Assembly: GCF_024448165.1 (NCBI RefSeq)
Contig: NZ_JAMOLN010000008.1
Location: 33,176-97,175 of the forward strand
From: Streptomyces longispororuber
Lineage (GTDB): Bacteria > Actinomycetota > Actinomycetes > Streptomycetales > Streptomycetaceae
Length of the DNA: 64,000 nucleotides
Direction: 5' to 3'
Position 1 is the first letter of the stretch; the number at the start of each line of letters is the position of its first letter. A program made the position numbers and the translations under genes. The notes under the pieces were generated by a model. The model was not told the origin of the DNA. It saw nothing but the letters and a program-made list of their open reading frames with translations, and made no database searches. Below, one piece after another: positions 52,384-60,572 of the stretch.

Positions 52384-53565
52384 ATGGATCCACGTTCACT
52401 CACCCCCGCCCTGCGCGCCCTGCGCCTCTGCCTGCACCTGCTGACGGCGGGGCTGCTGGCGCTCGTCGTCCTGCGGGCCACGGGCGGCCCGGTGGTGGCC
52501 GTGGCCGTGGCGATGGGCGCCGTGTACGCGGCGGGTCCGCTGCTGCCCGCCGTGCGGGCCACGCGCACGGGCGCCGCCTGCTGGCTCGGCGCGCTCGGCG
52601 CGGTGTGGGCGGTGCTCCTCGCCCTCTCCCCCGACGGCCTGTGGCTGGCGTTCCCGCTCTACTTCCTGCTGCTGCACCTGCTGCCCGCCCGCTGGGCGCT
52701 GCCCGCGGTCGCGGTCGCGGCGGGCGCGGCCATCGCCTCGTACGTGGGGCACGGTGGCGGGCTGAACCCGGGCGCGTTCATAGGGCCGCTGCTGGGCGCG
52801 GCCGTCGCCGTGGCGACCGTGCTCGGCTATCAGGCGCTGTACCGGGAGAGCGAGCGCAGGCAGCGGCTGATCGAGGAGCTGATCGGCGCGCGGGCCGAAC
52901 TCGCCGACGCGGAGCGCACGGCGGGCACCCTCGCGGAGCGCGAGCGGCTGGCCCGGGAGATCCACGACACCCTCGCCCAGGGCCTCTCCTCGATCCAGCT
53001 CCTGCTGCGGGCCGCGGGCCGCGACCTGCCGTCGGACTCCCCCGCCGCCGCCCACATCGAACGGGCCCGTGCGACGGCGCAGGACAACCTCGCCGAGGCC
53101 CGCCGCTTCGTGCGCGCCCTCACCCCGCCCGACCTGGCGAACGGCTCCCTCGCGGCCGCCCTGGAACGGCTCTGCGCGACGGCCCCGGGACCGGCCGCGC
53201 GGTTCACGACGAGCGGCACCCCGCTCGCGCTGCCCACCCCGTACGAGGTGGCGCTGCTGCGGATCGCCCAGTCCGCTCTCGGCAACACGGTGCGGCACGC
53301 GCGGGCGGGCCGCACGGAGATCACTCTCAGCTTCATGGAGACCTCGGTGACCCTGGACGTCGTGGACGACGGCATCGGCTTCGACCCGGCCCGCGCGGCC
53401 TCCGGCGATGGCGGAGACGGCGGCGACGGCGACGGCGGTTTCGGGCTGCCCGCGATGCGTGCGCGAGTGCGGGCGCTGGGCGGCACGTTCACCGTCGAGT
53501 CGGCGCCCGGCCGGGGCACCGCCGTCGCCGTCAGCCTGCCGCTGCCCGCCGGGGGTGCCGTGTGA
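52384..53565 (+). CDS. Sensor histidine kinase (HisKA_3 type)
   Basis: A 393-residue kinase with about six transmembrane segments in residues ~15-155. The phosphotransfer motif LAREIHDTLAQGLSSIQ gives His194. The HATPase_c domain has ALLRIAQSALGNTVRHA and VVDDGIGFDPA; a Gly/Asp-rich repeat (GDGGDGGDGDGG) separates this from the final G box FGLPAMRARV. ATG 52384 is used; ATG 52360 in frame is the alternative. Coupled to the response regulator by a GTGA overlap. Confidence 0.91.
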   Translation: MDPRSLTPALRALRLCLHLLTAGLLALVVLRATGGPVVAVAVAMGAVYAAGPLLPAVRATRTGAACWLGALGAVWAVLLALSPDGLWLAFPLYFLLLHLLPARWALPAVAVAAGAAIASYVGHGGGLNPGAFIGPLLGAAVAVATVLGYQALYRESERRQRLIEELIGARAELADAERTAGTLAERERLAREIHDTLAQGLSSIQLLLRAAGRDLPSDSPAAAHIERARATAQDNLAEARRFVRALTPPDLANGSLAAALERLCATAPGPAARFTTSGTPLALPTPYEVALLRIAQSALGNTVRHARAGRTEITLSFMETSVTLDVVDDGIGFDPARAASGDGGDGGDGDGGFGLPAMRARVRALGGTFTVESAPGRGTAVAVSLPLPAGGAV

Positions 53566-54188
53566 TCCGGCTGCTGCTCGCCGACGACCATCCCGTCGTA
53601 CGGGCCGGGCTGCGGGCCGTCCTCGACGCGGAGCCCGACTTCGAGATCGCCGCGGAGGCGCCCACGGCGGAGCGGGCGGTGGCGCTCGCCGGGTCGGAAC
53701 GGGTCGACGTGGTGCTGATGGACCTGCAGTTCGGCGCCGGGATGCACGGGGCGCAGGCCACGGCGCTGATCGCCGCGCTGCCGGACGGCCCGCGGGTGCT
53801 CGTCCTGACCACGTACGACACCGACGCGGACATCCTCGCGGCGGTGGAGGCGGGGGCCTCCGGCTATCTGCTGAAGGACGCGCCGCCGGAGGAGCTCGCG
53901 GCGGCCGTCCGCACGGCTGCCTCCGGCCGGTCGGCGCTCGCTCCCGCCGTCGCGGACCGGCTGATGGACCGGATGCGGGCGCCGTCCGAGGCGCTCAGCC
54001 GTCGTGAGCTGGAGGTCCTTCAGCTCGTCCGGGACGGCCTGTCCAACGCGGACGTCGCCCGCGAGCTCTTCCTGAGCCAGGCCACGGTCAAGTCCCACCT
54101 GGTCCACATCTACGCGAAGCTCGGCGTCGACTCGCGCACGGCGGCGGTCGCGGCCGCGGTCGGTCAGGGCCTGCTGCGGTCCCGCTAG
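53562..54188 (+). CDS. NarL/LuxR-family two-component response regulator
   Basis: A 208-residue regulator starting at GTG 53562 within the kinase stop region. Receiver domain: Asp8/Asp9, phosphoacceptor Asp54 (LMDLQFG), Thr83-84, Lys105. LuxR HTH at ~145-205 (LSRRELEVLQLVRDGLSN, DVARELFLSQATVKSHLVHI). A small CGCCC-GAA-GGGCG hairpin at 54213-54225 may end transcription before the convergent stress-protein gene. Likely target: the divergent MacB-like exporter. Confidence 0.93.
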   Translation: MIRLLLADDHPVVRAGLRAVLDAEPDFEIAAEAPTAERAVALAGSERVDVVLMDLQFGAGMHGAQATALIAALPDGPRVLVLTTYDTDADILAAVEAGASGYLLKDAPPEELAAAVRTAASGRSALAPAVADRLMDRMRAPSEALSRRELEVLQLVRDGLSNADVARELFLSQATVKSHLVHIYAKLGVDSRTAAVAAAVGQGLLRSR

Positions 54189-54237
54189 GGCCTGTCGTCA
54201 CACTCGCGTCGTCGCCCGAAGGGCGGCCCCGCGCCCC

Positions 54238-54843
54238 TCAGGCGGCGAAGTCCGCCGCCTTCACGTGCCTCAGGGCACGAAGGTCCGCGCGCGGCACCGG
54301 ACGCAGCGGGACCGTGAGGACCGGGCACACCGCGTACCGCCGGACGTAGCGGTGCACGGCGCCGCGCCGCCGCCCCGGACGCAGACCGATGACCAGCAGG
54401 TCACCCGGGTGCGCGGCCAGATCGAGCAGCGCGGCGCCCGCCCGCGACCGCTCGACGCGCAACGTCACGTCCACCCCGGCCGGCATCCCGCCGAGCGCCT
54501 CGTCGAACGCCGCGGTCAGCCCGGCGCGACCCGTGTCGTGCCAGTGCCGGGCCCACTCCCGGTCGGGCCAGCGGCGGTACAGCCCCTCCCCCTCGGGCGG
54601 CTCCCAGGCCACCACCGCCACGAGCGGCCGGCCGGAGCGGCATGCCTCGTCCACCGCGGAGCGCAGCGCGGCCCGGCTCGCCGGGGAGCCGCTGACGCCG
54701 ACCACGACCCGGCCACCCCGGTCCGGCACCGGTGGGCGGCCCGGACGGCGGCGCAGCCGCCACGGCCGCGCGGCGGTGTCCTCGGTCCGGCGCTGCAGCT
54801 CGCGCTCGACCCGGTCGCTGAAGCCACTCCTGTCGGTGTGCAT
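54238..54843 (-). CDS. Universal stress protein-like protein
   Basis: A 201-residue protein. A ~45-residue charged N-terminal extension precedes one USP domain (VVVGVSGSPASRAALRSAVD, LVAVVAWEPPEGEG, DLLVIGLRPGRRRGAVHRYV, CPVLTVPLRP). The usual ATP-binding Gly/Ser loop is changed to an Arg-rich stretch (LRPGRRRGAVHRYVRRY), so nucleotide binding is uncertain. ATG 54843 has GAGGAGG upstream. Divergent from the MocR gene. Confidence 0.85.
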   Translation of the reverse strand: MHTDRSGFSDRVERELQRRTEDTAARPWRLRRRPGRPPVPDRGGRVVVGVSGSPASRAALRSAVDEACRSGRPLVAVVAWEPPEGEGLYRRWPDREWARHWHDTGRAGLTAAFDEALGGMPAGVDVTLRVERSRAGAALLDLAAHPGDLLVIGLRPGRRRGAVHRYVRRYAVCPVLTVPLRPVPRADLRALRHVKAADFAA

Positions 54844-54905
54844 GACGTGCCTCCTCGTTCCCACCCAGGCCACTTCTCGTCGGCCACTCCCGAGTCTGTA
54901 CGCTG

Positions 54906-54929
54906 ATTGGCCTGGGCAGCAGGGCCAAT
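54906..54929. promoter_or_regulatory. Candidate MocR operator
   Basis: ATTGGCC (54906-54912) and GGCCAAT (54923-54929) are perfect 7-bp inverted arms with a 10-base spacer, 14 bases before the MocR start and ~60 bases from the stress-protein start. Such repeats beside mocR genes are commonly the regulator's own site. Confidence 0.6.
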
Positions 54930-54943
54930 AGCGGAGATGTGGC

Positions 54944-56422
54944 ATGGCGGTTGACGGAGTGGTCCGCAGCATGGACAGCAGGGCGCGGGGCCTGGGCAGC
55001 AGGCGGCTCGCCGAGCTGGTGACCGGGGTGGCCGGGCAGCGGCCCGGCTACCGGGCGCTCGCCCAGGGCGTGCGGACGCTGCTGCTCGACGGCCGGATCG
55101 CGCTGCACGTCCGGCTGCCCGCGGAGCGCGAGTTCGCCGCGGCGCTCGGGGTCAGCCGGGCCACGGTCACGGCCGCGTACGACCTGCTGCGGGAGAGCGG
55201 CTACGCGCGCAGCAGGCGGGGCGCCGGGACGTGGACCGAGCTGCCGGACGGGGTGCGGCCGACCAGCGTGGCCACCCCGGCGGCCGGGGAGGGCGTGATC
55301 GACCTGGCGATCGCGGCACCGGGTGCCGTGGCGGACGAGCTGACGGCGGCCTACGCGGCGGCCGCCGCGGACGTGGCGCGGCACGCGGAGACCCCCGGCT
55401 ACCACCCGTACGGGCTGCCGGAGCTGCGGGCCGCGATCGCCGAGCGGTACACGCGGCGGGGGCTGCCTACGCTGCCGGACCAGATCCTGGTCACGACCGG
55501 CGCCCAGCAGGCCGTGTCGCTCACCCTCACGCTGCTCGGCCGGCCCGGTGACCGGATCGTGGTGGAGAACCCGTCGTACGCCAACGCCCTCGCGGTGATC
55601 CGGCAGTTGGGGCTGCGCACCGCGCCCGTGCCGGTCACCGAGGACGGCTGGGACGCGGAGCTGTTCGCGACGACGCTGCGGCAGGCGGCGCCCCGGCTGG
55701 CCTATCTCATCCCGGACTTCCAGAACCCGACGGGCCGCCTGATGCCGACCGAGCAGCGGCAGCGGCTGATCGCGGCGGCGCGGGCCACCGGCACCTGGCT
55801 GGTCGTCGACGAGACGATCGCGGACATCGCGCTCGACGCGCCGACGCCGCCGCCGTTCGCCTCGCTCGCGGCGCAGGGCGGCGGCGAACAGATCGTCACC
55901 GTCGGCTCGTTGAGCAAGGGGCACTGGAGCGGGCTGCGGGTCGGCTGGGTGCGGGCGGGCACCCGGCTCATCACCGAGCTGACGACGCTGCGGGTCACCG
56001 CGGACATGTCCGGGTCCGTCCTCGACCAGCTGGTGGCTGGCCGGCTCCTTGACCGGGAGGCGGAGATCCTGCGCCGCCGGCTGCCGGTGCTGCGCGCGCA
56101 ACGCGACCACCTGGCGGGCGCGCTGAGCCGTGAATTCCCGGACTGGCGCTGGCAGTTGCCGCCCGGCGGCATGTCGCTCTGGGTCGATCTCGGGCGGCCG
56201 GTCGCGTCGGCGCTCGCCCGGGCGGCGCTGCGGCACGGGGTGCGGATCGAGGGCGGTTCACGGTTCGGCGCGGACCCGGGCACCTTCGAGCACCGGCTGC
56301 GGTTCCCCTACACGCAGCCGGTCGAGGTCGCCGACGAGGCGGTGCGGCGGATCGCCGCCGCCCTGGACGGCGGGCTCGGCGCGGCGGGCGACGAGCCCGG
56401 ACGACCGCACTGGGTCGCCTGA
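54944..56422 (+). CDS. MocR-type regulator (GntR HTH fused to aminotransferase-like domain)
   Basis: A 492-residue PLP-dependent transcription factor. Residues ~30-105 form the GntR winged HTH (RLPAEREFAAALGVSRATVT, DLLRESGYARSRRGAGTW). Residues ~125-490 resemble fold-type I aminotransferases: TGAQQAVSLTLTLLG, YLIPDFQNPTG, and the cofactor Lys325 in VGSLSKGHWSGLRVGW. The domain is used for sensing rather than catalysis in this family. Regulated gene(s) are unknown; the divergent stress-protein gene is the nearest candidate, and no yczE-like membrane gene is beside it. Confidence 0.92.
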   Translation: MAVDGVVRSMDSRARGLGSRRLAELVTGVAGQRPGYRALAQGVRTLLLDGRIALHVRLPAEREFAAALGVSRATVTAAYDLLRESGYARSRRGAGTWTELPDGVRPTSVATPAAGEGVIDLAIAAPGAVADELTAAYAAAAADVARHAETPGYHPYGLPELRAAIAERYTRRGLPTLPDQILVTTGAQQAVSLTLTLLGRPGDRIVVENPSYANALAVIRQLGLRTAPVPVTEDGWDAELFATTLRQAAPRLAYLIPDFQNPTGRLMPTEQRQRLIAAARATGTWLVVDETIADIALDAPTPPPFASLAAQGGGEQIVTVGSLSKGHWSGLRVGWVRAGTRLITELTTLRVTADMSGSVLDQLVAGRLLDREAEILRRRLPVLRAQRDHLAGALSREFPDWRWQLPPGGMSLWVDLGRPVASALARAALRHGVRIEGGSRFGADPGTFEHRLRFPYTQPVEVADEAVRRIAAALDGGLGAAGDEPGRPHWVA

Positions 56423-56447
56423 CCCGTCAACCGCCTCGCCCGTCGCG

Positions 56448-56768
56448 TCAGTTGCGCTCGACCGGCGGGCCGCCGAACAGCTCGACCGCGCCCCGCACCT
56501 GGGTGAGCGCCGCGGACAGCGCGCTCACCGACCCGATGGCGCCCGCGACCAGCAGCAGCGAGCGGCGCAGCCGCGGCACCTCGGGCGCGCCGCCGCCCGC
56601 CATCGCGTCGAGTGCCGCCAGCTCGTCCTCGGCGATGCCCCGGTCGGGGAACTCGGCCGGGTGCGCCGCCAGTTCCCGCCGCAGCCGGGACACGGCGGTA
56701 CGCAGCTCGGCCACCCGCGGGTCCTCGTCGCTGCCGGTCACAAGCCTCTGCTCCACGCTCCGCAACAC
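56448..56768 (-). CDS. Small hypothetical protein, DUF5955-like
   Basis: A 106-residue protein with helical N-terminal half (DPRVAELRTAVSRLRRELAA, IAEDELAALDAMAG) and C-terminal hydrophobic segment (LLLVAGAIGSVSALSAALT). It resembles a conserved Streptomyces family I recall as DUF5955; the number is from memory. GTG 56768 is preceded by GGGGGAGAG. Function unknown. Confidence 0.8.
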   Translation of the reverse strand: MLRSVEQRLVTGSDEDPRVAELRTAVSRLRRELAAHPAEFPDRGIAEDELAALDAMAGGGAPEVPRLRRSLLLVAGAIGSVSALSAALTQVRGAVELFGGPPVERN

Positions 56769-56960
56769 AGCTCTCCCCCTCGCACATCGTCGTGCGCTGC
56801 CGTACGTCCCCGCCCGGACGGTGGTCAGGCGTCCAACCGGGGTTTGTGGGCGCCTAGTTAACGCCACACCGACTGTCCGGCGCCAGTCCGTTGCGCAGGG
56901 CAACTGAAGTCGTGCGCGGCCGGGCGCGCGCCGGGCGCGGACGTGCGGTATGCAGAGGGC

Positions 56961-57563
56961 ATGACGACGACGGAAACGGACGAGGTCGTGGGGCTGCTGC
57001 TGGCCGCGGGCGGCGGGCGGCGGCTCGGGGGGCGGCCCAAGGCCCTGCTGCCCCACCGCGGGCGCCCGCTCGTGGAACACGCGGTACGGATGCTGCGCGC
57101 GGGGGGATGCGACCGGGTGCACGTGGTACTCGGTGCGGCGGCCGGCGACGTACGGGCGCGGGCGGAGCTCGCCGGGTGCGTCCTCGTGGAGAACCCGGAG
57201 TGGGCGGACGGCATGGGCTCGTCGCTGCGGGCGGGCCTCGGCTCGCTCGCGGACTCCGGCGCCGGTGCGGCGCTGGTGCTGCTGGTCGACCAGCCGGGGA
57301 TCGGCGCGGCGGTGGTCGGCCGCGTACGGGAGGCGTACCGGTCGACCGGCTCGCTGGCGGCGGCCGCGTACGACGGGGAGCGCGGGCATCCCGTGCTGTT
57401 CGGCCGCGACCACTGGGCCGGGATCGCGGCGAGCGCGAGCGGGGACCGCGGGGCGCGCGCCTATCTCAAGGAACACGCGGCGGAGGTGGAGCTCGTGGAG
57501 TGCGGCGATGTGGCCGATGCGTACGACATCGACACGGCAGCCGATCTCCAGCACCTTGAGTGA
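56961..57563 (+). CDS. Molybdenum cofactor nucleotidyltransferase-like protein (MocA family)
   Basis: A 200-residue NTP-transferase. The nucleotide-binding loop GLLLAAGGGRRLGGRPKALL and the metal/base motif VLLVDQPGIGAA are diagnostic; HPVLFGRDHW is the C-terminal landmark. The MocA group attaches CMP (or other nucleotides) to molybdopterin for xanthine dehydrogenase-type enzymes. Its place between the allantoin genes and malate synthase suggests supply of cofactor for purine oxidation, but no xanthine dehydrogenase gene is in the window. Confidence 0.87.
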   Translation: MTTTETDEVVGLLLAAGGGRRLGGRPKALLPHRGRPLVEHAVRMLRAGGCDRVHVVLGAAAGDVRARAELAGCVLVENPEWADGMGSSLRAGLGSLADSGAGAALVLLVDQPGIGAAVVGRVREAYRSTGSLAAAAYDGERGHPVLFGRDHWAGIAASASGDRGARAYLKEHAAEVELVECGDVADAYDIDTAADLQHLE

Positions 57564-57583
57564 GGTGCGTGGCACTCAGCGCC

Positions 57584-57652
57584 ACGTTCTGTCGATTCAG
57601 AGAATCTCGACATCAACAAACGATTGAACTTCCACGATAAGGAAACTAGTAT
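57584..57652 (+). promoter_or_regulatory. aceB promoter with candidate AllR sites
   Basis: TTGAAC (57624-57629) and TAGTAT (57647-57652) are separated by exactly 17 bases. The spacer is TTCC-ACGATAA-GGAA (57630-57644), an inverted repeat that aligns to TTCCACAAAGTGAAA in the allB-allR gap. Upstream, ACGTTCTGT (57584-57592) is identical to 49434-49442. The leader is ~110 bases. Confidence 0.65.
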
Positions 57653-57769
57653 CCACTGATCAGAAGGGCCGGTCCCCCATCGCGGGGCCAGCAGCCGTAT
57701 CCAGACGTACCCAGACGCGCCCGGCACCGCGTGCCGCCCGCGTCCGCTCGCTGAAGGAAGTGACAGCTC

Positions 57770-59392
57770 ATGTCCGCACCAGCGCCGTCCCCGCTGGCCA
57801 TCGTCGACGCCACGCCCCTGCCCCGGCAGGACGAGGTGCTCACCGATGCGGCCCTCGCCTTCGTGGCCGAGCTGCACCGGCTGTTCACGCCCCGGCGTGA
57901 CGAGCTCCTCACCCGCCGGGCCGAGCGCCGCGCCGAGATCGCCCGCACCTCCACGCTCGACTTCCGCCCCGAGACGGCCGCCGTCCGCGCGGACGACACG
58001 TGGAAGGTCGCGCCCGCTCCCGCCGCGCTGAACGACCGCCGTGTCGAGATCACCGGCCCCACCGACCGCAAGATGACGATCAACGCGCTCAACTCGGGCG
58101 CCAAGGTCTGGCTCGCCGACTTCGAGGACGCCTCCGCGCCGACGTGGGAGAACGTCATCGGCGGCCAGCTCAATCTCACCGCGGCCTACGACCGCTCCAT
58201 CGACTTCACCGACGAGCGCACCGGCAAGTCGTACGCGCTCAAGGACGCGGCCGACCTCGCGACCGTCGTCATGCGGCCCCGCGGCTGGCACCTCGACGAG
58301 CGCCACCTGGTGGACGAGGCCGGCAAGCCGGTCCCCGGCGCCCTCGTCGACTTCGGCCTCTACTTCTTCCACAACGCCAAGAGGCTCATCGAGCTCGGCA
58401 AGGGCCCGTACTTCTACCTCCCGAAGACGGAGTCGTACCTGGAGGCCCGCCTCTGGAACGACGTCTTCGTCTTCGCGCAGGACTACGTCGGCATCCCGCA
58501 GGGCACCGTCCGCGCCACCGTCCTCATCGAGACGATCACGGCCGCGTACGAGATGGAGGAGATCCTCTACGAGCTGCGCGACCACGCCTCCGGCCTGAAC
58601 GCGGGCCGCTGGGACTACCTCTTCTCCATCGTCAAGAACTTCCGTGACGGCGGCCAGAAGTTCGTCCTGCCGGACCGCAACCTGGTCACGATGACGGCCC
58701 CCTTCATGCGCGCCTACACCGAGCTCCTCGTCCGCACCTGCCACAAGCGCGGTGCGCACGCCATCGGCGGCATGGCGGCCTTCATCCCGTCCCGGCGCGA
58801 CGCCGAGGTCAACAAGGTCGCGTTCGAGAAGGTCCGCGCCGACAAGGACCGCGAGGCCGGCGACGGCTTCGACGGCTCCTGGGTCGCGCACCCGGACCTG
58901 GTCCCGATCGCCATGGAGTCCTTCGACAAGGTCCTGGGCACCAACCCGAACCAGAAGGACCGCCTGCGCGAGGACGTCTCCATCGCCGCCGGTGACCTGA
59001 TCGCCATCGACTCGCTCGACGCGAAGCCCACGTACGACGGCCTGGTCAACGCCGTCCAGGTCGGCATCCGCTACATCGAGGCGTGGCTGCGCGGCCTCGG
59101 CGCCGTCGCCATCTTCAACCTGATGGAGGACGCGGCCACCGCGGAGATCTCGCGCTCGCAGATCTGGCAGTGGATCAACGCCGGTGTCGTCTTCGAGAAC
59201 GGTGAGACCGCGACGGCCGACCTGGCCCGCAAGGTCGCCGCCGAGGAGCTGGCGAGCATCAAGGCCGAGCTGGGCGAGGACGCCTTCGCGGCGGGCAAGT
59301 GGCAGCAGGCCCACGACCTGCTGCTCCAGGTCTCCCTGGACGCGGACTACGCGGACTTCCTGACGCTGCCGGCGTACGAGCAGCTCCGCTGA
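57770..59392 (+). CDS. aceB: Malate synthase A
   Basis: A 540-residue type A enzyme (acetyl-CoA + glyoxylate to malate). Diagnostic segments: DFEDASAPTWENVIGGQLNL, VMRPRGWHLDERHL, YLPKTESYLEARLWNDVF, GTVRATVLIETITAAYEMEE, SIVKNFRDGG, and the C-terminal signature NLMEDAATAEISRSQIWQW. AAGGAAGTG precedes the ATG. With the allantoin genes 8 kb upstream it assimilates glyoxylate from ureide breakdown; in S. coelicolor this gene is part of the AllR regulon. Isocitrate lyase is not encoded in the window. Confidence 0.96.
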   Translation: MSAPAPSPLAIVDATPLPRQDEVLTDAALAFVAELHRLFTPRRDELLTRRAERRAEIARTSTLDFRPETAAVRADDTWKVAPAPAALNDRRVEITGPTDRKMTINALNSGAKVWLADFEDASAPTWENVIGGQLNLTAAYDRSIDFTDERTGKSYALKDAADLATVVMRPRGWHLDERHLVDEAGKPVPGALVDFGLYFFHNAKRLIELGKGPYFYLPKTESYLEARLWNDVFVFAQDYVGIPQGTVRATVLIETITAAYEMEEILYELRDHASGLNAGRWDYLFSIVKNFRDGGQKFVLPDRNLVTMTAPFMRAYTELLVRTCHKRGAHAIGGMAAFIPSRRDAEVNKVAFEKVRADKDREAGDGFDGSWVAHPDLVPIAMESFDKVLGTNPNQKDRLREDVSIAAGDLIAIDSLDAKPTYDGLVNAVQVGIRYIEAWLRGLGAVAIFNLMEDAATAEISRSQIWQWINAGVVFENGETATADLARKVAAEELASIKAELGEDAFAAGKWQQAHDLLLQVSLDADYADFLTLPAYEQLR

Positions 59393-59406
59393 CCGACCCG
59401 TACGCA

Positions 59407-59446
59407 GGCCCCCGGCACCGCACAGCGCCGGGGGCCTTCGTTTGTT
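59407..59446 (+). terminator. Canonical rho-independent terminator of aceB
   Basis: GGCCCCCGGC (59407-59416) pairs perfectly with GCCGGGGGCC (59427-59436), followed by TTCGTTTGTT (59437-59446). It lies 15 bases after the aceB stop codon, and is the only terminator found here with a clear T-rich tail. Confidence 0.85.
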
Positions 59447-59447
59447 C

Positions 59448-59517
59448 GGCTGCGGCTCCGGTGGGGGCTGGTCGCGCAGTTCCCCGCGCCCCTGGAAGGC
59501 ATGCGCTGCGCGCAGCC
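59448..59517. repeat. Hairpin with conserved loop, copy 4
   Basis: Outer arms GGCTGCG (59448-59454) and CGCAGCC (59511-59517) flank the shared core gtcgcgcagttccccgcgcc at 59471-59490. It lies between the aceB terminator and the convergent HipA-like gene. The stem is weaker than in copies 1-3. Confidence 0.6.
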
Positions 59518-59557
59518 TTCCCCCGCCGGGCCCGCACCCGGCAACGAAAACCCCCGG

Positions 59558-60472
59558 TCACCCCAGGTGTACGGACCAGTCCTGCTCCGCTGCCGGCTTG
59601 CCGTGGAGGTCGGGTACCCGCTTCAACCAGGCGGGCCGCCCCTTCTGCGTCGCGGCCGCCCGGCGGGCATCCGCCGCGGCCAGCTCGTCCCGGGACGGGA
59701 AGTCCGTGGGCAGCCAGGCCGCGGAGGAGCGGGCGCGGGCCAGCAGGTACGTCACGTAGGCGTCCCGCGCCTCGTCCGGCGTGGCGAAGTCCGCGAGCCA
59801 GGTGTCCGGCACCAGGGCGAGGATCTCGCGCAGGAGTTCCTCGGTGACCCGGGGCGCCAGCTCGGCGTCGGCCGCGCGCGTGTCGGGGCCGTAGCCGCCG
59901 AGCGCGTGGTGCTTGAAGTCGTACGCCTTGTCGGGCGCCGCCCCCTCCCACCGGTGGTGGAAGACGAGCGCCGCGCCGTGGTCGATGAGCCAGAGCCGGG
60001 GCGGGGCCGTGCCGAAGGTGGGCCAGACCATGAGGTTCGAACTGTGGACCGTGCGGTCGACGTTGACGGTGAGCGCGTCGAGCCAGACGATCCGGCCCGC
60101 TTCGAGCGGGTCGACGGGGAACGTCTCGGCGATCTCGGGCGTGAAGTCGACCGCGCCCGGCAGGAAGTCCATGCCGAGGTTGAGCCCGGCGCTGGCCCGC
60201 AGCAGGTCCTGGACCTCCTGGTGCGGTTCGTCGGTGGCGACCGCGGGGTCGAAGTGGGCGAGCACCAGCTCGGGGAAGCGCAGGCCGAGCCGGCGCGCCA
60301 GCTCCCCGACGACGATCTCGGCGACGAGCGCCTTCACGCCCTGCGCGGAGCCGGTGAACTTCAGGACGTACGTGCCGAGGTCGTCCGCCTCCACCACACC
60401 GGGGACCGAGCCTCCGGTGTGCAGCGGGTTCAGGTATCGGACGGCAGTCACTTCGCGCAGCACGCCTGCCAC
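59558..60472 (-). CDS. HipA-like protein kinase (stand-alone, no HipB partner)
   Basis: A 304-residue protein with HipA-type kinase features: an N-terminal nucleotide-binding region (YVLKFTGSAQGVKALVAEIV), catalytic-loop region WLDALTVNVDRTVHSSNLMV with Asp and Asn, and the metal-binding segment LWLIDHGAALVFHHRW. It is shorter than toxin HipA (~440 residues) and lacks the N-terminal subdomain. No xre-type antitoxin gene is adjacent, so a toxin role is not supported. Start at 60472, or GTG 60463. Confidence 0.82.
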   Translation of the reverse strand: MAGVLREVTAVRYLNPLHTGGSVPGVVEADDLGTYVLKFTGSAQGVKALVAEIVVGELARRLGLRFPELVLAHFDPAVATDEPHQEVQDLLRASAGLNLGMDFLPGAVDFTPEIAETFPVDPLEAGRIVWLDALTVNVDRTVHSSNLMVWPTFGTAPPRLWLIDHGAALVFHHRWEGAAPDKAYDFKHHALGGYGPDTRAADAELAPRVTEELLREILALVPDTWLADFATPDEARDAYVTYLLARARSSAAWLPTDFPSRDELAAADARRAAATQKGRPAWLKRVPDLHGKPAAEQDWSVHLG

Positions 60473-60572
60473 TCTAATCGGCCGTGTCCGCTCGACACCG
60501 GCGTGTCCGCCGCCGCTGCCTGGGAGGATCGCGCGCGGTGCGGGTCAGGGGCGACGGAGCGGGGAGTCGGGC

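Noticed and set aside
59558..60472. HipA-type toxin-antitoxin system
   Set aside because: No HipB/XRE gene lies beside it and the protein lacks the N-terminal subdomain of toxin HipA.
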